64,000 bases of DNA, taken from positions 198,973 to 262,972 of the forward strand of contig CAKVOD010000001.1 in NCBI GenBank assembly GCA_934778205.1, given 5' to 3'. Under the pieces are notes generated by a model. That model was not told where the DNA came from and ran no database searches. It saw only the letters and a program-made list of their open reading frames with translations. The translations under genes and the position numbers were made by a program. Position 1 is the stretch's first letter, and every line of letters begins with the position of its first letter. This document shows positions 34,324-42,713 of this stretch, in pieces. Source of the stretch: an uncultured Clostridia bacterium. GTDB taxonomy: Bacteria; Bacillota; Clostridia; Christensenellales; UBA1242.

Positions 34324-34743
34324 ATGGAAAACAAGGCAAAAATCAACAAAATTTTGACAGACAACGCGTCCACGCCCATAATTTTCATTGGCGCAAATGC
34401 GAGCGAAATTGCGAACGCGGTCGTCATTGATGCGCATATTCCGTCCGCTGAACTTGGCATTTTGCCGACGGAGAACGGCTACAAGTACCCGCAATTTGTG
34501 CGACAACTAATGGCGCTACAAATGAAGGACATAATGCCTGTTGTCGTGATTGAAAGCATTGACAAAATTTCAAAAGATGAGCAAGAAAAGTTTTATGGTT
34601 TGTTGAAATATCGTGGATTGAATGGCTATAAATTGCCACAAAACGCTCGCATTGCTTTGACGGCTGACAACGCGACCGATATTACAAACCGCATCGTGCA
34701 ATTGTCACTTGTTTATAAGGTAGGGGGAATGAATGGGGAGTAA
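34324..34743 (+). CDS. Degenerate AAA-like protein of the MoxR/VWA operon
   Basis: 139 residues. The strands align with an AAA+ core: PIIFIGANASEIANAV where Walker A should be (no GKT), VVVIESIDKIS where Walker B should be (ES for DE), then FYGLLKYRGLNGYKLPQNARIALTADN as in the sensor strand. It therefore looks like an ATPase that has lost nucleotide-binding residues. A structural partner for the upstream MoxR is the simplest guess. GGAG precedes ATG; 27 bases after the upstream gene, and its end overlaps the next gene by 11 bases. Confidence 0.68.
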   Translation: MENKAKINKILTDNASTPIIFIGANASEIANAVVIDAHIPSAELGILPTENGYKYPQFVRQLMALQMKDIMPVVVIESIDKISKDEQEKFYGLLKYRGLNGYKLPQNARIALTADNATDITNRIVQLSLVYKVGGMNGE

Positions 34744-36499
34744 GGTACTTGAAGAACAAAAAATAGTTGACGACGCAAAACGTGGCGTTTTGAGTAAATT
34801 TCCGCTACTTGGGAGCGTTGTTTCGGGCGTTGTGTTTCAAGAAGTCGGGGACGCATTGCCGACCGCGGGAACGGACGGCGAAAAGATTGTTTACAACGGC
34901 GAGTTTGTGGCAAGCCTTTCGTATGAGGAGCGTGTCGGCGTTTTTGCGCACGAAATTATGCACATAGCGTTCAATCACATTTTGCGCAGTAAGGATAAAG
35001 ACGGACAAATTTGGAATATTGCGACGGACTCAGTCATCAACCAAATGCTTCGCGACGAGAGGGTTAAACTGCCTGACGGAACCGTCGATATGCCAGAGGC
35101 GCAAAATAAGTCGGCTGAGGATATGTACGACAAAATTCTTGAGGAAATAAAGAAACGTCAGCAAGAGCAAGATCCGAGCGCGCAAGGCGACACGCAGGGC
35201 GAAAATTCGCAAAACGCCCAATCGGGCGACGCGAATGCACAAAGGGGCGCGCAAGCAATTTCGCAAGATGGCGCGCAAAGCGGTTCGCAAAATAATGACA
35301 GCGAGGCGCAAAACGGCAATTCCCAAAGTGGCAATTCAAATGACAGTGGCGCTTCGCAAAACGGCAGTGAGCAGGGCGAAAATTCGCAAGACCAAAACAG
35401 TTGCAGTCAAGGCGCGGGAGGACAATTTCCAAAAGACAATTCGCAAAACAACAACAACGACAACGGCACACAAAACGGCAATTTGCAGGGCAACAACAGC
35501 CAAAATGGCGTCCAAAATAGTAATGACCAAAACAATGGCAGTCAAGGAAATATGAGTTCGCAAAAACCGCAAGGGGACAAAAGTTTGCCACAAGGGCAAA
35601 ATCAAAATAAAGACGACGATTTTGACTTAGATAAAGTGCTAAGTGGCAAGGCGTTTGATTCTCACGACATTTGGCAGGACGCAGTTAAAAAAGCCGAGCG
35701 TCGTGCGCAAGCGGAGCAGGACGAACATAACGAGCAAGGCATCGGCGAAAAAGATAAGTCCAATAAAATTGCGGAACAGCAAAGCGAAGATACAATTCAA
35801 GACTTTGAGCGCGAGTTCGTCGAACAAAACCGCAAAAAGAAAGAGCAAATTGCGCGAAAAATTATCGACGATTTGAGTAATCAACACACCAACGCGCGCG
35901 ACGCAGGCACGCAAACCTATTCATTAGGGGCGGTCGGCAAAGCGAAAGCAGTGGTTTCGTGGAAAAAACTTTTGAAAAAGGAACTAGATAAAGAGGATGA
36001 CAGGTGGAGTTATCGCCGTGCAAGCGACGAAAACGACTACCAAGCGCGAATCGGCTACATACAAGTCGAGGACAAGCCGAAAACTGAAGTCATCTTGGAC
36101 GTCAGTGGTTCAGTTAGCGCAGGGTTGTTGCGCGAGTTTTTGAGGCAAATCAAACCGCTTGTTGACGACGGCGAGTTGAAGGTGGGCACATTCTCCGACG
36201 AATTTTGGGGCTGGCAAAAAGTTAAAAGCAAAAAAGAAATCGACGAAATCGCATTTCACATCGGCGGAACTACTAACTACGATGCCGCAAGTCGCGCATT
36301 TAGTAAGGAGCGTGGCACAAATCACATAGTGTTCACGGACGGCGACTACGGCAAACATATTGTAGAAAAACGTAACGACACTATCTGGATTTCGTTTAAA
36401 AATCCTGAGTTCAAGCCCGACTTTGGTAGAGTTATCTACGTTAGCCCTGAGGAAATTATGGAAAACGACAGTTCGCGAAATGGGGAATTTACTCGTTGA
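34733..36499 (+). CDS. Metallopeptidase-like/VWA protein (DUF2201-type)
   Basis: 588 residues. The N-terminal domain has FAHEIMHIAFNH (HExxH at about 73-77, a zinc-peptidase-like motif). Residues about 143-300 are a Gln/Asn/Ser/Gly-rich disordered linker, followed by a charged helical segment. The C-terminal VWA-like domain has a full set of metal-site residues: DVSGS (about 452), GGTTNYDA, FTDGDYG. This composition matches the putative metallopeptidase domain plus VWA-like DUF2201 proteins that pair with MoxR ATPases. Overlaps the upstream gene by 11 bases, so the three genes form an operon. Substrate and process unknown. Confidence 0.82.
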   Translation: MGSKVLEEQKIVDDAKRGVLSKFPLLGSVVSGVVFQEVGDALPTAGTDGEKIVYNGEFVASLSYEERVGVFAHEIMHIAFNHILRSKDKDGQIWNIATDSVINQMLRDERVKLPDGTVDMPEAQNKSAEDMYDKILEEIKKRQQEQDPSAQGDTQGENSQNAQSGDANAQRGAQAISQDGAQSGSQNNDSEAQNGNSQSGNSNDSGASQNGSEQGENSQDQNSCSQGAGGQFPKDNSQNNNNDNGTQNGNLQGNNSQNGVQNSNDQNNGSQGNMSSQKPQGDKSLPQGQNQNKDDDFDLDKVLSGKAFDSHDIWQDAVKKAERRAQAEQDEHNEQGIGEKDKSNKIAEQQSEDTIQDFEREFVEQNRKKKEQIARKIIDDLSNQHTNARDAGTQTYSLGAVGKAKAVVSWKKLLKKELDKEDDRWSYRRASDENDYQARIGYIQVEDKPKTEVILDVSGSVSAGLLREFLRQIKPLVDDGELKVGTFSDEFWGWQKVKSKKEIDEIAFHIGGTTNYDAASRAFSKERGTNHIVFTDGDYGKHIVEKRNDTIWISFKNPEFKPDFGRVIYVSPEEIMENDSSRNGEFTR

Positions 36500-36548
36500 G
36501 TTTTTCATATAAAATTGCACATATACAAATATTGTGCATACTATGAAG

Positions 36549-36572
36549 TGTAGCACAAATTTGCGTGCTACA
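36549..36572. promoter_or_regulatory. Inverted repeat before the collagen-like gene
   Basis: Perfect arms TGTAGCAC and GTGCTACA with an 8-base spacer, 17 bases before the start codon. It could be an operator or an mRNA hairpin near the Shine-Dalgarno site. Confidence 0.45.
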
Positions 36573-36588
36573 AAACTTGAGGTGAAAG

Positions 36589-37002
36589 ATGTGCAATATT
36601 TGCGGATGCAGAAGATGTCGATGTTGTTGCCCGACACCTCGTTTTAGAACGGCAAGCACAATTGTTGCGACGGGCGCGATTGTGGGTCCCAAAGGGGCTA
36701 CTGGCGCAACTGGCCCGCAAGGCGCACAAGGGGTTATCGGTCCAACGGGCGCAACGGGACCAACGGGCGCGACGGGTCCGACAGGCGAAGGTGGCATTTC
36801 TCCAATCTTCGTGATTGGCGATACCACCACGCTTGAGCCAAATGAGGAAGCATATGTCACAGACACGGTTGTTGGCAATGTGCATACGCTTGAGTTCTTT
36901 ATCCCGCGTGGCGCGACAGGCGCAATAGGTCCGACAGGTCCGACTGGTCCGACTGGTCCGACAGGCCCGACTGGTCCAACCGGTCCAGCGGGTGGCGGTT
37001 GA
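36589..37002 (+). CDS. Collagen-like protein with Cys-rich N-terminus
   Basis: 137 residues. The N-terminus MCNICGCRRCRCCCP has seven Cys in 14 residues and no signal peptide. Two Gly-X-Y runs (about 34-69 and 107-137, mostly GPT and GAT) flank a 37-residue beta-like insert (PIFVIGDTTTLEPNEEAYVTDT...LEFFIPRG). Short GPT/GAT collagen proteins are typical of exosporium or surface filaments in Bacillus and Clostridium (BclA type); the Cys cluster could cross-link the protein. Whether this organism sporulates cannot be judged from the window. GAGGTG precedes ATG. An R2-type terminator follows at 37099-37129. Confidence 0.83.
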   Translation: MCNICGCRRCRCCCPTPRFRTASTIVATGAIVGPKGATGATGPQGAQGVIGPTGATGPTGATGPTGEGGISPIFVIGDTTTLEPNEEAYVTDTVVGNVHTLEFFIPRGATGAIGPTGPTGPTGPTGPTGPTGPAGGG

Positions 37003-37029
37003 TGAAAAACATAAGAAAACTGCATCAAA

Positions 37030-37130
37030 TTATGTTATAGCGCACCGCTGTAGGGAGCACACACCACACACTACTGCGCGTGGCGCTATATCGTATGAGG
37101 TACATAGTCAATTGGCTATGTGCCTTTTTA
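37030..37130 (+). repeat. Degenerate R2 repeat with terminator
   Basis: Remains of a head (ATAGCGCACCGCTGTAGGG), GCGTGGCGCTATATCG, and terminator GGTACATAGTCAATT... (37099-37129, T5). Confidence 0.65.
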
Positions 37131-37217
37131 CGTGCGGGTATGGCGCTTTCTATCAAATATTATAATTAATTAGCATTCAATAACTCAACAAAATTGGCGT
37201 TTACGGTTGAGTTTGTG

Positions 37218-37246
37218 TTGACAAAAAATTCTTTTTTTGCTATTAT
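37218..37246 (+). promoter_or_regulatory. Promoter of flippase-like gene
   Basis: TTGACA (37218-37223), 17 bases, TATTAT (37241-37246). Confidence 0.8.
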
Positions 37247-37269
37247 ACTAATACTAAGTGAAAAGGTTG

Positions 37270-38613
37270 ATGGGGCAAATGGCAGAAAACGACGAAAACA
37301 TCAAAAAGGAGTCCTCGCGCATTCAAAAGGGGGTCATCAAAAAAAATGTGCATCTAAAGTGCAAACACGGCGCGCTTTTTGTTTGCAAGGGCAAGGCAAA
37401 ACCGCTTGATGAGATGCTGACGGTTTACAAAGAACCTGAAGATTTGGTCACGCAGAAACAGATTGCGGAACAAACTGTCATTGAGGCGGAAGAAAAAACT
37501 AAGAAACAAAAGAGTAAAAAATCAAAGATACTCAGTCTTATTTTCTTTATTGTCAACATTGCCATTATTGCAGTCATCATTATTACGCAGAGCATAAAGG
37601 ACGACAGTATGGCGTCAATCGGCGATATGTTTGCGGTGGCGAACTTTTGGTACTTGCTTGGTGCGTTTGGGTGTTTTTTGCTACTTATGGCGACGGACAC
37701 ATTCCGTTGGTGGATGCTCATTTTGCGGTCGACAAAGCATTCGCGCCCGTTCTTGAGTTATAAAACAATGGCGCTTGGGCGTTACTATGACAACATAACA
37801 CCGCTTGCGACGGGCGGGCAACCTTTCCAAATTTACTATATGGCAAAACGCGGAATCAAGGGTGGCACGGCGTCGTCGATACCGTTTGCGATTTATATAT
37901 TCAATCAAATTGTAGCGGTTTGCGTTTCGTTGTGCGTGCTGATTTTCAGCAAAAAAATCGCGGGCGGACTCGACCCGACCGTGTTCACGGCGGCAGTTGT
38001 AGGCGTCGTGTTGAACACAACCATTATGGCGTTTGTGTTTCTGCTGTCGGTCAGCAAAAAAATTGGACCGACGCTGACGATTTGGATTTTGAAACTACTG
38101 CACAAAATGCACATAATCAAAGACTACACGGCACTTTTTCGCAAGGTTATGCGATTTGTTTCGGAATATCAAAAGACGTTCCGCTACTTTATGTCAAACT
38201 TTTTCGTAATGATTCCAATGCTACTGGCTACGTTTTTGAACACTGTCGTCAAATTTATGATTCCCGCGTGCGTTGTGTGTATGTTCAACAACGGGCATTT
38301 CGATTGGGCGACGTATTCTGCGGTGTTCATTTGGTGCACGCTCATTGATGCAGTGCTGTCGTACATTCCGTGGCCAGGCGCAGCGGGCGTGGCGGAGATT
38401 TCGTACGTTACAATGTTTGCGTACTTTAGCCTGACGACGGGAACTGTTGTTTGGGCGATGCTCATATACAGAATATTTCAGTACTATATTTATCTCATAC
38501 AAGGCTTGCTCGTGCTTGCCTATGACTTTTTGTTTGGCAACAAGAAGATTGAAAAAACGAAAGCGCGCCTTGCTCGCATTGACGCTGAGCGCGCCAAAAA
38601 CGCTAGTAAATAG
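37270..38613 (+). CDS. MprF-type flippase-domain membrane protein
   Basis: 447 residues. A basic cytosolic N-terminus of about 85 residues is followed by about eight hydrophobic segments. LATGGQPFQIYYMAKRG and WPGAAGVAEISYVTMF are signatures of the lysylphosphatidylglycerol-synthase transmembrane family (YbhN/AglD-like), which in MprF flips modified lipids. No synthase (GNAT-like) domain is present, so a role in lipid or glycolipid transport is the likeliest inference. Start sites GTG 37258, ATG 37270 and ATG 37279 are all possible; 37270 was taken, with AAAAGG close upstream. 45 bases later begins the transglutaminase-like gene. Confidence 0.82.
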   Translation: MGQMAENDENIKKESSRIQKGVIKKNVHLKCKHGALFVCKGKAKPLDEMLTVYKEPEDLVTQKQIAEQTVIEAEEKTKKQKSKKSKILSLIFFIVNIAIIAVIIITQSIKDDSMASIGDMFAVANFWYLLGAFGCFLLLMATDTFRWWMLILRSTKHSRPFLSYKTMALGRYYDNITPLATGGQPFQIYYMAKRGIKGGTASSIPFAIYIFNQIVAVCVSLCVLIFSKKIAGGLDPTVFTAAVVGVVLNTTIMAFVFLLSVSKKIGPTLTIWILKLLHKMHIIKDYTALFRKVMRFVSEYQKTFRYFMSNFFVMIPMLLATFLNTVVKFMIPACVVCMFNNGHFDWATYSAVFIWCTLIDAVLSYIPWPGAAGVAEISYVTMFAYFSLTTGTVVWAMLIYRIFQYYIYLIQGLLVLAYDFLFGNKKIEKTKARLARIDAERAKNASK

Positions 38614-38658
38614 CAATAAATTGATATAATAATAAAGAAAAAATGGAGGGATAATTTT

Positions 38659-41337
38659 ATGGCTAAAAATGAAAAGTATTTTGTAAACAAATACAGCGTC
38701 ATTGCAGTTATTGCGATTTGCGTGTTTGCGCTTTGCACATTGCTTTATTATTTGCCACCTAAATTTGGTGGCGCCAATGCAAGCGTTGAAAACGCGTTTA
38801 GTTATTATAATCAACTGAACGCGAACGCAAAGAAGTTTTACACTGCGATTGACTCGATGAATCGCTCGGGACTACTTGAAACTGGCAACGGGAAATACGA
38901 CCTCATTGAAAACAATGTTTTGACTGAAAACGATGTCAAAGCGTTTCAAAATGGGACAAGCCAAGTTCTCAAAGACTTTGGCGCGGGCAAAGATGCGTAT
39001 TTTCTTGAACACCCTGAAGTTTTTTATGTAGATTTTGACGCATTAGCGCTTAGTTTTGCCGTTCAAAATGGTAAGTATCTTGCCAGCATTGACGCGGGTA
39101 GATATGGCAGTTATTATGTTGGTGATGGCTTGAGTACCGCAACGGAGGTTGCTAGCGCAAAGACCGCGTTTAACGGCAAGGTTGCAGAACTAAAGGCGCA
39201 ACTAGATTTGAAAGGCACGCCAAAAGAAAAGGTTGCGCTTGCAAACACATTCATTTGTTCGCTTGTGACTTATGACTTTTGCGCCGATGATGCGACGCTT
39301 GCGTCTGCAATTCGTACGCCATATGGTGCGTTAATCAACGGCAAGGCGGTGTGCGAAGGATATGCGCGCGCGTTCAAAGTGCTTATGGACACGCAAAATA
39401 TTCCGTGCGTTGAGGTCGTGGGATATGTTTATAGCGACAGCAACAATCTTGAGCCACACGCGTGGAACTATGTTTCGCTCGACGGCAAATGGTACTTAGT
39501 TGACTGCACGTACAATGACGGAACAAGCGACAAGGAACAATATTTGCTACGCGGTGCTGAAAATGCGGGCGAATATGTCGCAAACGGCATCATCTCGCAA
39601 TCGGGCTTTGAGTTCAAGTATCCAACACTTGCCACATTCGACTTTGGCTGTGAACAACTGACGACGAAAGTTGAATATGGCGCAAAAAAAAGCGAAACCG
39701 AATATGAAAGTTCTTTAATCACGGTTCTTTATGCGGGCAAAAACGCAAAGCAATTGAAAGAAGAAGGCAAATACATTGTTTGCGCAAACGAAACTGACGA
39801 GGGCTGGCAAGCATACTTTTCAATTGAAGTGTATGACGTTGAGGACAAAATGCCGTTCAATACAACAGTCAAAAGTATGAAGTTTGTCGCAACGACGCAA
39901 GCGCCCGATACGCCATACGGAACATACACCGCGCTTGATGAAAGTTTGATTTTTGCAAAAAGTGACATCATTTATAATGAATTGTTCAATGCTGTTCCGC
40001 GTTCGCCGTTTCCGCGCAAGATGACGCCGTCCAACTCCGCAATTTTAGATGCGGGCAACACGCACGACATTTCGATTGAATATGATGTCGAACTCAAAAA
40101 AGCGGACGAAAGCAAAGATATTGGAATCAGCGTTTACAGCACAAAAGATAGCGACTTACAAAGATATGTCAAAATCGAAAACATCGTTTTTGACGGAAGC
40201 AAAAAAATTAGTTTCACGCTGACGCCAAGCAAGATGTACAAGCACGATATGCTCAATTATTACATAACGCCAACAAATATCGTCGGCAAAGCAAGCAACG
40301 CCATACCGCGCGCCACAAGTTTCACGTTTGCAAAACCGTGGTCAGTGTGTAGCAAGGTGTTCAACGACGGCAGATTGTATATGAACATTTATGGCGAGCC
40401 AACTTTGATTGACAATCAAGATTTGAGTATGACGGGCTTTGTTGACAAGGACGGCAAGCAAGTTGCTGAAAATCAAAGAAGCCAACTTGTGCTTGTCGCA
40501 ACAAAACCTGACAACAAAACGGCAAGCGATATGATGGATAGTTCGCTTAATGTTTCGGGCATCAAGGCAAAGGACGTCAAGGCAAGCGCAACCTTTGAAC
40601 TTGACTTGCACATTTGTGGCGTGCTACAAAAAATTCCAGCGGGTTCGTATATGAAACTCGCGTTTGGGTTCCCAGAAGGGTTTGGACCAGAGAACAAAGG
40701 CACGACATTCAAGGTTTACCATTTCAAAAAGGGTGCCGATGGCAAAATCGACCCGAATCAAACTGAGGAAATACCTTGCGTAATTACTGAGTATGGACTT
40801 GTGGTCACGGTCAATTCGTTCAGTCCGTTTATGGTTATGGCAATCGACAGTAGCAAGGTTGCAAGCACGACGAAAAATGTTTATGCGTACCAAACTGCAG
40901 TCGGTGGCAAAGTGTCCGCACAAATCGGCACAACCGCTGTAAATGGCGTCGCAACGCTCAAATCGGGCGAAACGATTGAGTATACACTGGCGCCAAACGA
41001 CGATATGCAAGTTGACTATGTTTTGCTCAACCAAAAGAAGATTCAAGTTGTCGACAACAAGTTCAGCCTTTCGTACGACTCACTAAGTAGTGAAAACGAA
41101 ATCAAAATCGCGTTTGTCGCAACCAGCGTTGCAAACTACGAGAGCGCGAACAAAATTGAGAATCTAAACGAACAATTTGCGCAAAATGAAACAATTGCAA
41201 CTGTAGCGGACAAAGATAAAAACTCATCTACGCTTGAAATTGTTTTGGCAATAGTAATTGTTTTGGCAGTTGTCGGCATTGCGGTTGCAATCATACTCAT
41301 CACGCGCCAAAACACGATTGGAAAGAACAAAAAATAA
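38659..41337 (+). CDS. Membrane-anchored transglutaminase-like surface protein
   Basis: 892 residues. N-terminal helix VIAVIAICVFALCTLLYYL (about 13-32) and C-terminal helix (about 855-880, IVLAIVIVLAVVGIAVAIIL) with a basic tail. Residues about 180-300 form a transglutaminase-like core: KAVCEGYARAFKVLM (Cys about 232), EPHAWNYVSLDGKWYLVDCTY (His about 266, Asp about 282), the Cys-His-Asp triad. Beta-rich modules follow, including one like bacterial repeat domains (VGGKVSAQIG...LAPNDDMQVDYVLLN). Such proteins act outside the cell as peptidases or cross-linkers. GGAGGG precedes ATG. A terminator follows at 41422-41466. Confidence 0.88.
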   Translation: MAKNEKYFVNKYSVIAVIAICVFALCTLLYYLPPKFGGANASVENAFSYYNQLNANAKKFYTAIDSMNRSGLLETGNGKYDLIENNVLTENDVKAFQNGTSQVLKDFGAGKDAYFLEHPEVFYVDFDALALSFAVQNGKYLASIDAGRYGSYYVGDGLSTATEVASAKTAFNGKVAELKAQLDLKGTPKEKVALANTFICSLVTYDFCADDATLASAIRTPYGALINGKAVCEGYARAFKVLMDTQNIPCVEVVGYVYSDSNNLEPHAWNYVSLDGKWYLVDCTYNDGTSDKEQYLLRGAENAGEYVANGIISQSGFEFKYPTLATFDFGCEQLTTKVEYGAKKSETEYESSLITVLYAGKNAKQLKEEGKYIVCANETDEGWQAYFSIEVYDVEDKMPFNTTVKSMKFVATTQAPDTPYGTYTALDESLIFAKSDIIYNELFNAVPRSPFPRKMTPSNSAILDAGNTHDISIEYDVELKKADESKDIGISVYSTKDSDLQRYVKIENIVFDGSKKISFTLTPSKMYKHDMLNYYITPTNIVGKASNAIPRATSFTFAKPWSVCSKVFNDGRLYMNIYGEPTLIDNQDLSMTGFVDKDGKQVAENQRSQLVLVATKPDNKTASDMMDSSLNVSGIKAKDVKASATFELDLHICGVLQKIPAGSYMKLAFGFPEGFGPENKGTTFKVYHFKKGADGKIDPNQTEEIPCVITEYGLVVTVNSFSPFMVMAIDSSKVASTTKNVYAYQTAVGGKVSAQIGTTAVNGVATLKSGETIEYTLAPNDDMQVDYVLLNQKKIQVVDNKFSLSYDSLSSENEIKIAFVATSVANYESANKIENLNEQFAQNETIATVADKDKNSSTLEIVLAIVIVLAVVGIAVAIILITRQNTIGKNKK

Positions 41338-41421
41338 TAAAAATTGAAACCCTTTAAAAACTAAAAAACCTTAATAATTGCCCCGCAAAGATTACCCCGC
41401 AAGGGAAAACGTATATAAAAA

Positions 41422-41466
41422 AGAAAGAGACCGCATTGAATTAGTTGTCAATATGGTCTTTTTTGA
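41422..41466. terminator. Terminator between convergent genes
   Basis: Stem AAAGA..GACCGCATTGA / TCAATATGGTCTTTTTT; A- and T-rich flanks suggest use by both convergent genes. Confidence 0.75.
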
Positions 41467-41484
41467 TTTCATTTTGAGGGAACA

Positions 41485-42531
41485 TTAATTTATTCTAACA
41501 TAGTAGGTGTTTTTGCCCGAGCCTTGTTTTTCAATAAAATTTTCATCTGCAAGTTTTTTGAGTGAACTTTCGATAGATTTAACACTCAAACTAGGGCATA
41601 ACTCAATAATTTGTGATTTATTAAACTTGCCGATAATGGTGGACACTGCTTTTCTAACCATTTCTAGTGCCGTAGATTTTGAAGATACAATGTCAACTCT
41701 TTCTTCAAAATCTCTATAAGCAGATATAATTGTTCCAAGCAAATATTTGATAAAACTTTCGGGGTTGTCTTTGCCGATTTGCCAGTTTTCTTGTGACTGC
41801 CTGAGAGCGTCATAGTACAGACTTTTGTTCTTCGCAATTTTGGCTTCAAGCGAAATATATTTTCCGACCATATAGCCACACCTATAAAGTAGTAGCGTTG
41901 TTAGTAGGCGACTCATTCTGCCATTACCGTCTAAAAATGGGTGAATGCACAAAAAGTCGTGTATGAAAATCGGTATTAAAATGAGCGGGTCAACATCACT
42001 TTCAGCAATTGATTTGTTAAACTCATTGCAAATATTTTCAATAGCAATAGGTGTCTCAAACGGCGATAGTGGCGTGAAAATTGTATAAGTTTGACCGTTT
42101 GAATCGGTGCCACTTACATAGTTTTGAACACTTTTAAAAGTTCCACCGATTGTTTTTGAAGAATGGTTATAAAGCATTTTGTGAAGTTGTAAAATATAAT
42201 TTGGCGTAATAGGTATATATTCAAAACTTGCGTGTATTGTTTCCAAAACATCGCGGTACCCAGCAATTTCTTCTTCGTCTCTATTTTTTGGTGTTGTCTT
42301 TTCATTGACAAGTTGTTTTAGGCGCGTGTTTGTTGTTCTAATGCCCTCAATTGCATTTGAACTTAGAGTGCTTTGAACTTTTGCAATTTCGACAAGTTTT
42401 TGTAGTTCTTGTGGCTTTTGCTTTAAAAACAATTCTTGCTTTGCCTTGTGTTCGTGAATTTGCGCGATGTATGCGACAATCTCATTATCCCATTTTGTGT
42501 TTTTAAAAGTTGTATAATTAAAAGTTCTCAT
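41485..42531 (-). CDS. Fic family protein with C-terminal winged helix
   Basis: 348 residues. A Fic_N-like region (about 1-80) holds the inhibitory motif SNAIEG. The catalytic motif is IHPFLDGNGRMSR (about 193-206), complete. The last 70 residues (VRKAVSTIIGKFNKSQIIEL...KKLADENFIEKQGSGKNTYYVR) form a winged-helix DNA-binding domain. Likely reaction: AMP transfer to protein targets, with DNA binding for autoregulation. AAGGGA precedes the ATG. A palindrome of TAGGAGAATA sites just upstream (42551-42603) is the obvious operator candidate. It differs in length and domains from the Fic protein at 15914. Confidence 0.9.
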   Translation of the reverse strand: MRTFNYTTFKNTKWDNEIVAYIAQIHEHKAKQELFLKQKPQELQKLVEIAKVQSTLSSNAIEGIRTTNTRLKQLVNEKTTPKNRDEEEIAGYRDVLETIHASFEYIPITPNYILQLHKMLYNHSSKTIGGTFKSVQNYVSGTDSNGQTYTIFTPLSPFETPIAIENICNEFNKSIAESDVDPLILIPIFIHDFLCIHPFLDGNGRMSRLLTTLLLYRCGYMVGKYISLEAKIAKNKSLYYDALRQSQENWQIGKDNPESFIKYLLGTIISAYRDFEERVDIVSSKSTALEMVRKAVSTIIGKFNKSQIIELCPSLSVKSIESSLKKLADENFIEKQGSGKNTYYVRIN

Positions 42532-42550
42532 AGTTTTATTTCCCTTGTGT

Positions 42551-42603
42551 TATTCTCCTAAATTATATGCAAAAATAGGAGAATAGTCAAGTGTTTAGGA
42601 GAA
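42551..42603. promoter_or_regulatory. Palindromic operator candidate between fic and tilS
   Basis: TATTCTCCTA (42551-42560) and TAGGAGAATA (42576-42585) are perfect inverted repeats 15 bases apart; a third TTAGGAGAA lies at 42595-42603. Centre-to-centre spacing of 25 and 18-19 bases. Candidate target of the winged-helix domain of the adjacent Fic protein. Confidence 0.55.
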
Positions 42604-42663
42604 AAAATTTTCTGTATAATAAAGAAGAAAATGCGGTTTTCATTATAAATATGTACATAACTC

Positions 42664-42692
42664 TTGAAATTTTGCAAAATATGTTATATAAT
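42664..42692 (+). promoter_or_regulatory. Promoter of tilS
   Basis: TTGAAA (42664-42669), 17 bases, TATAAT (42687-42692). Confidence 0.75.
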
Positions 42693-42713
42693 ATCTCGCG
42701 GAGAAGAAAAGTT

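Noticed and set aside
35064..35591. Minus-strand Cys/Arg/Phe-rich frame
   Set aside because: Antisense of the Q/N/S/G-rich linker of the VWA protein; extreme composition is a by-product.
36489..37028. Minus-strand GPV/GPT-repeat frame
   Set aside because: Antisense of the collagen-like gene, whose triplet repeats leave the opposite strand open.
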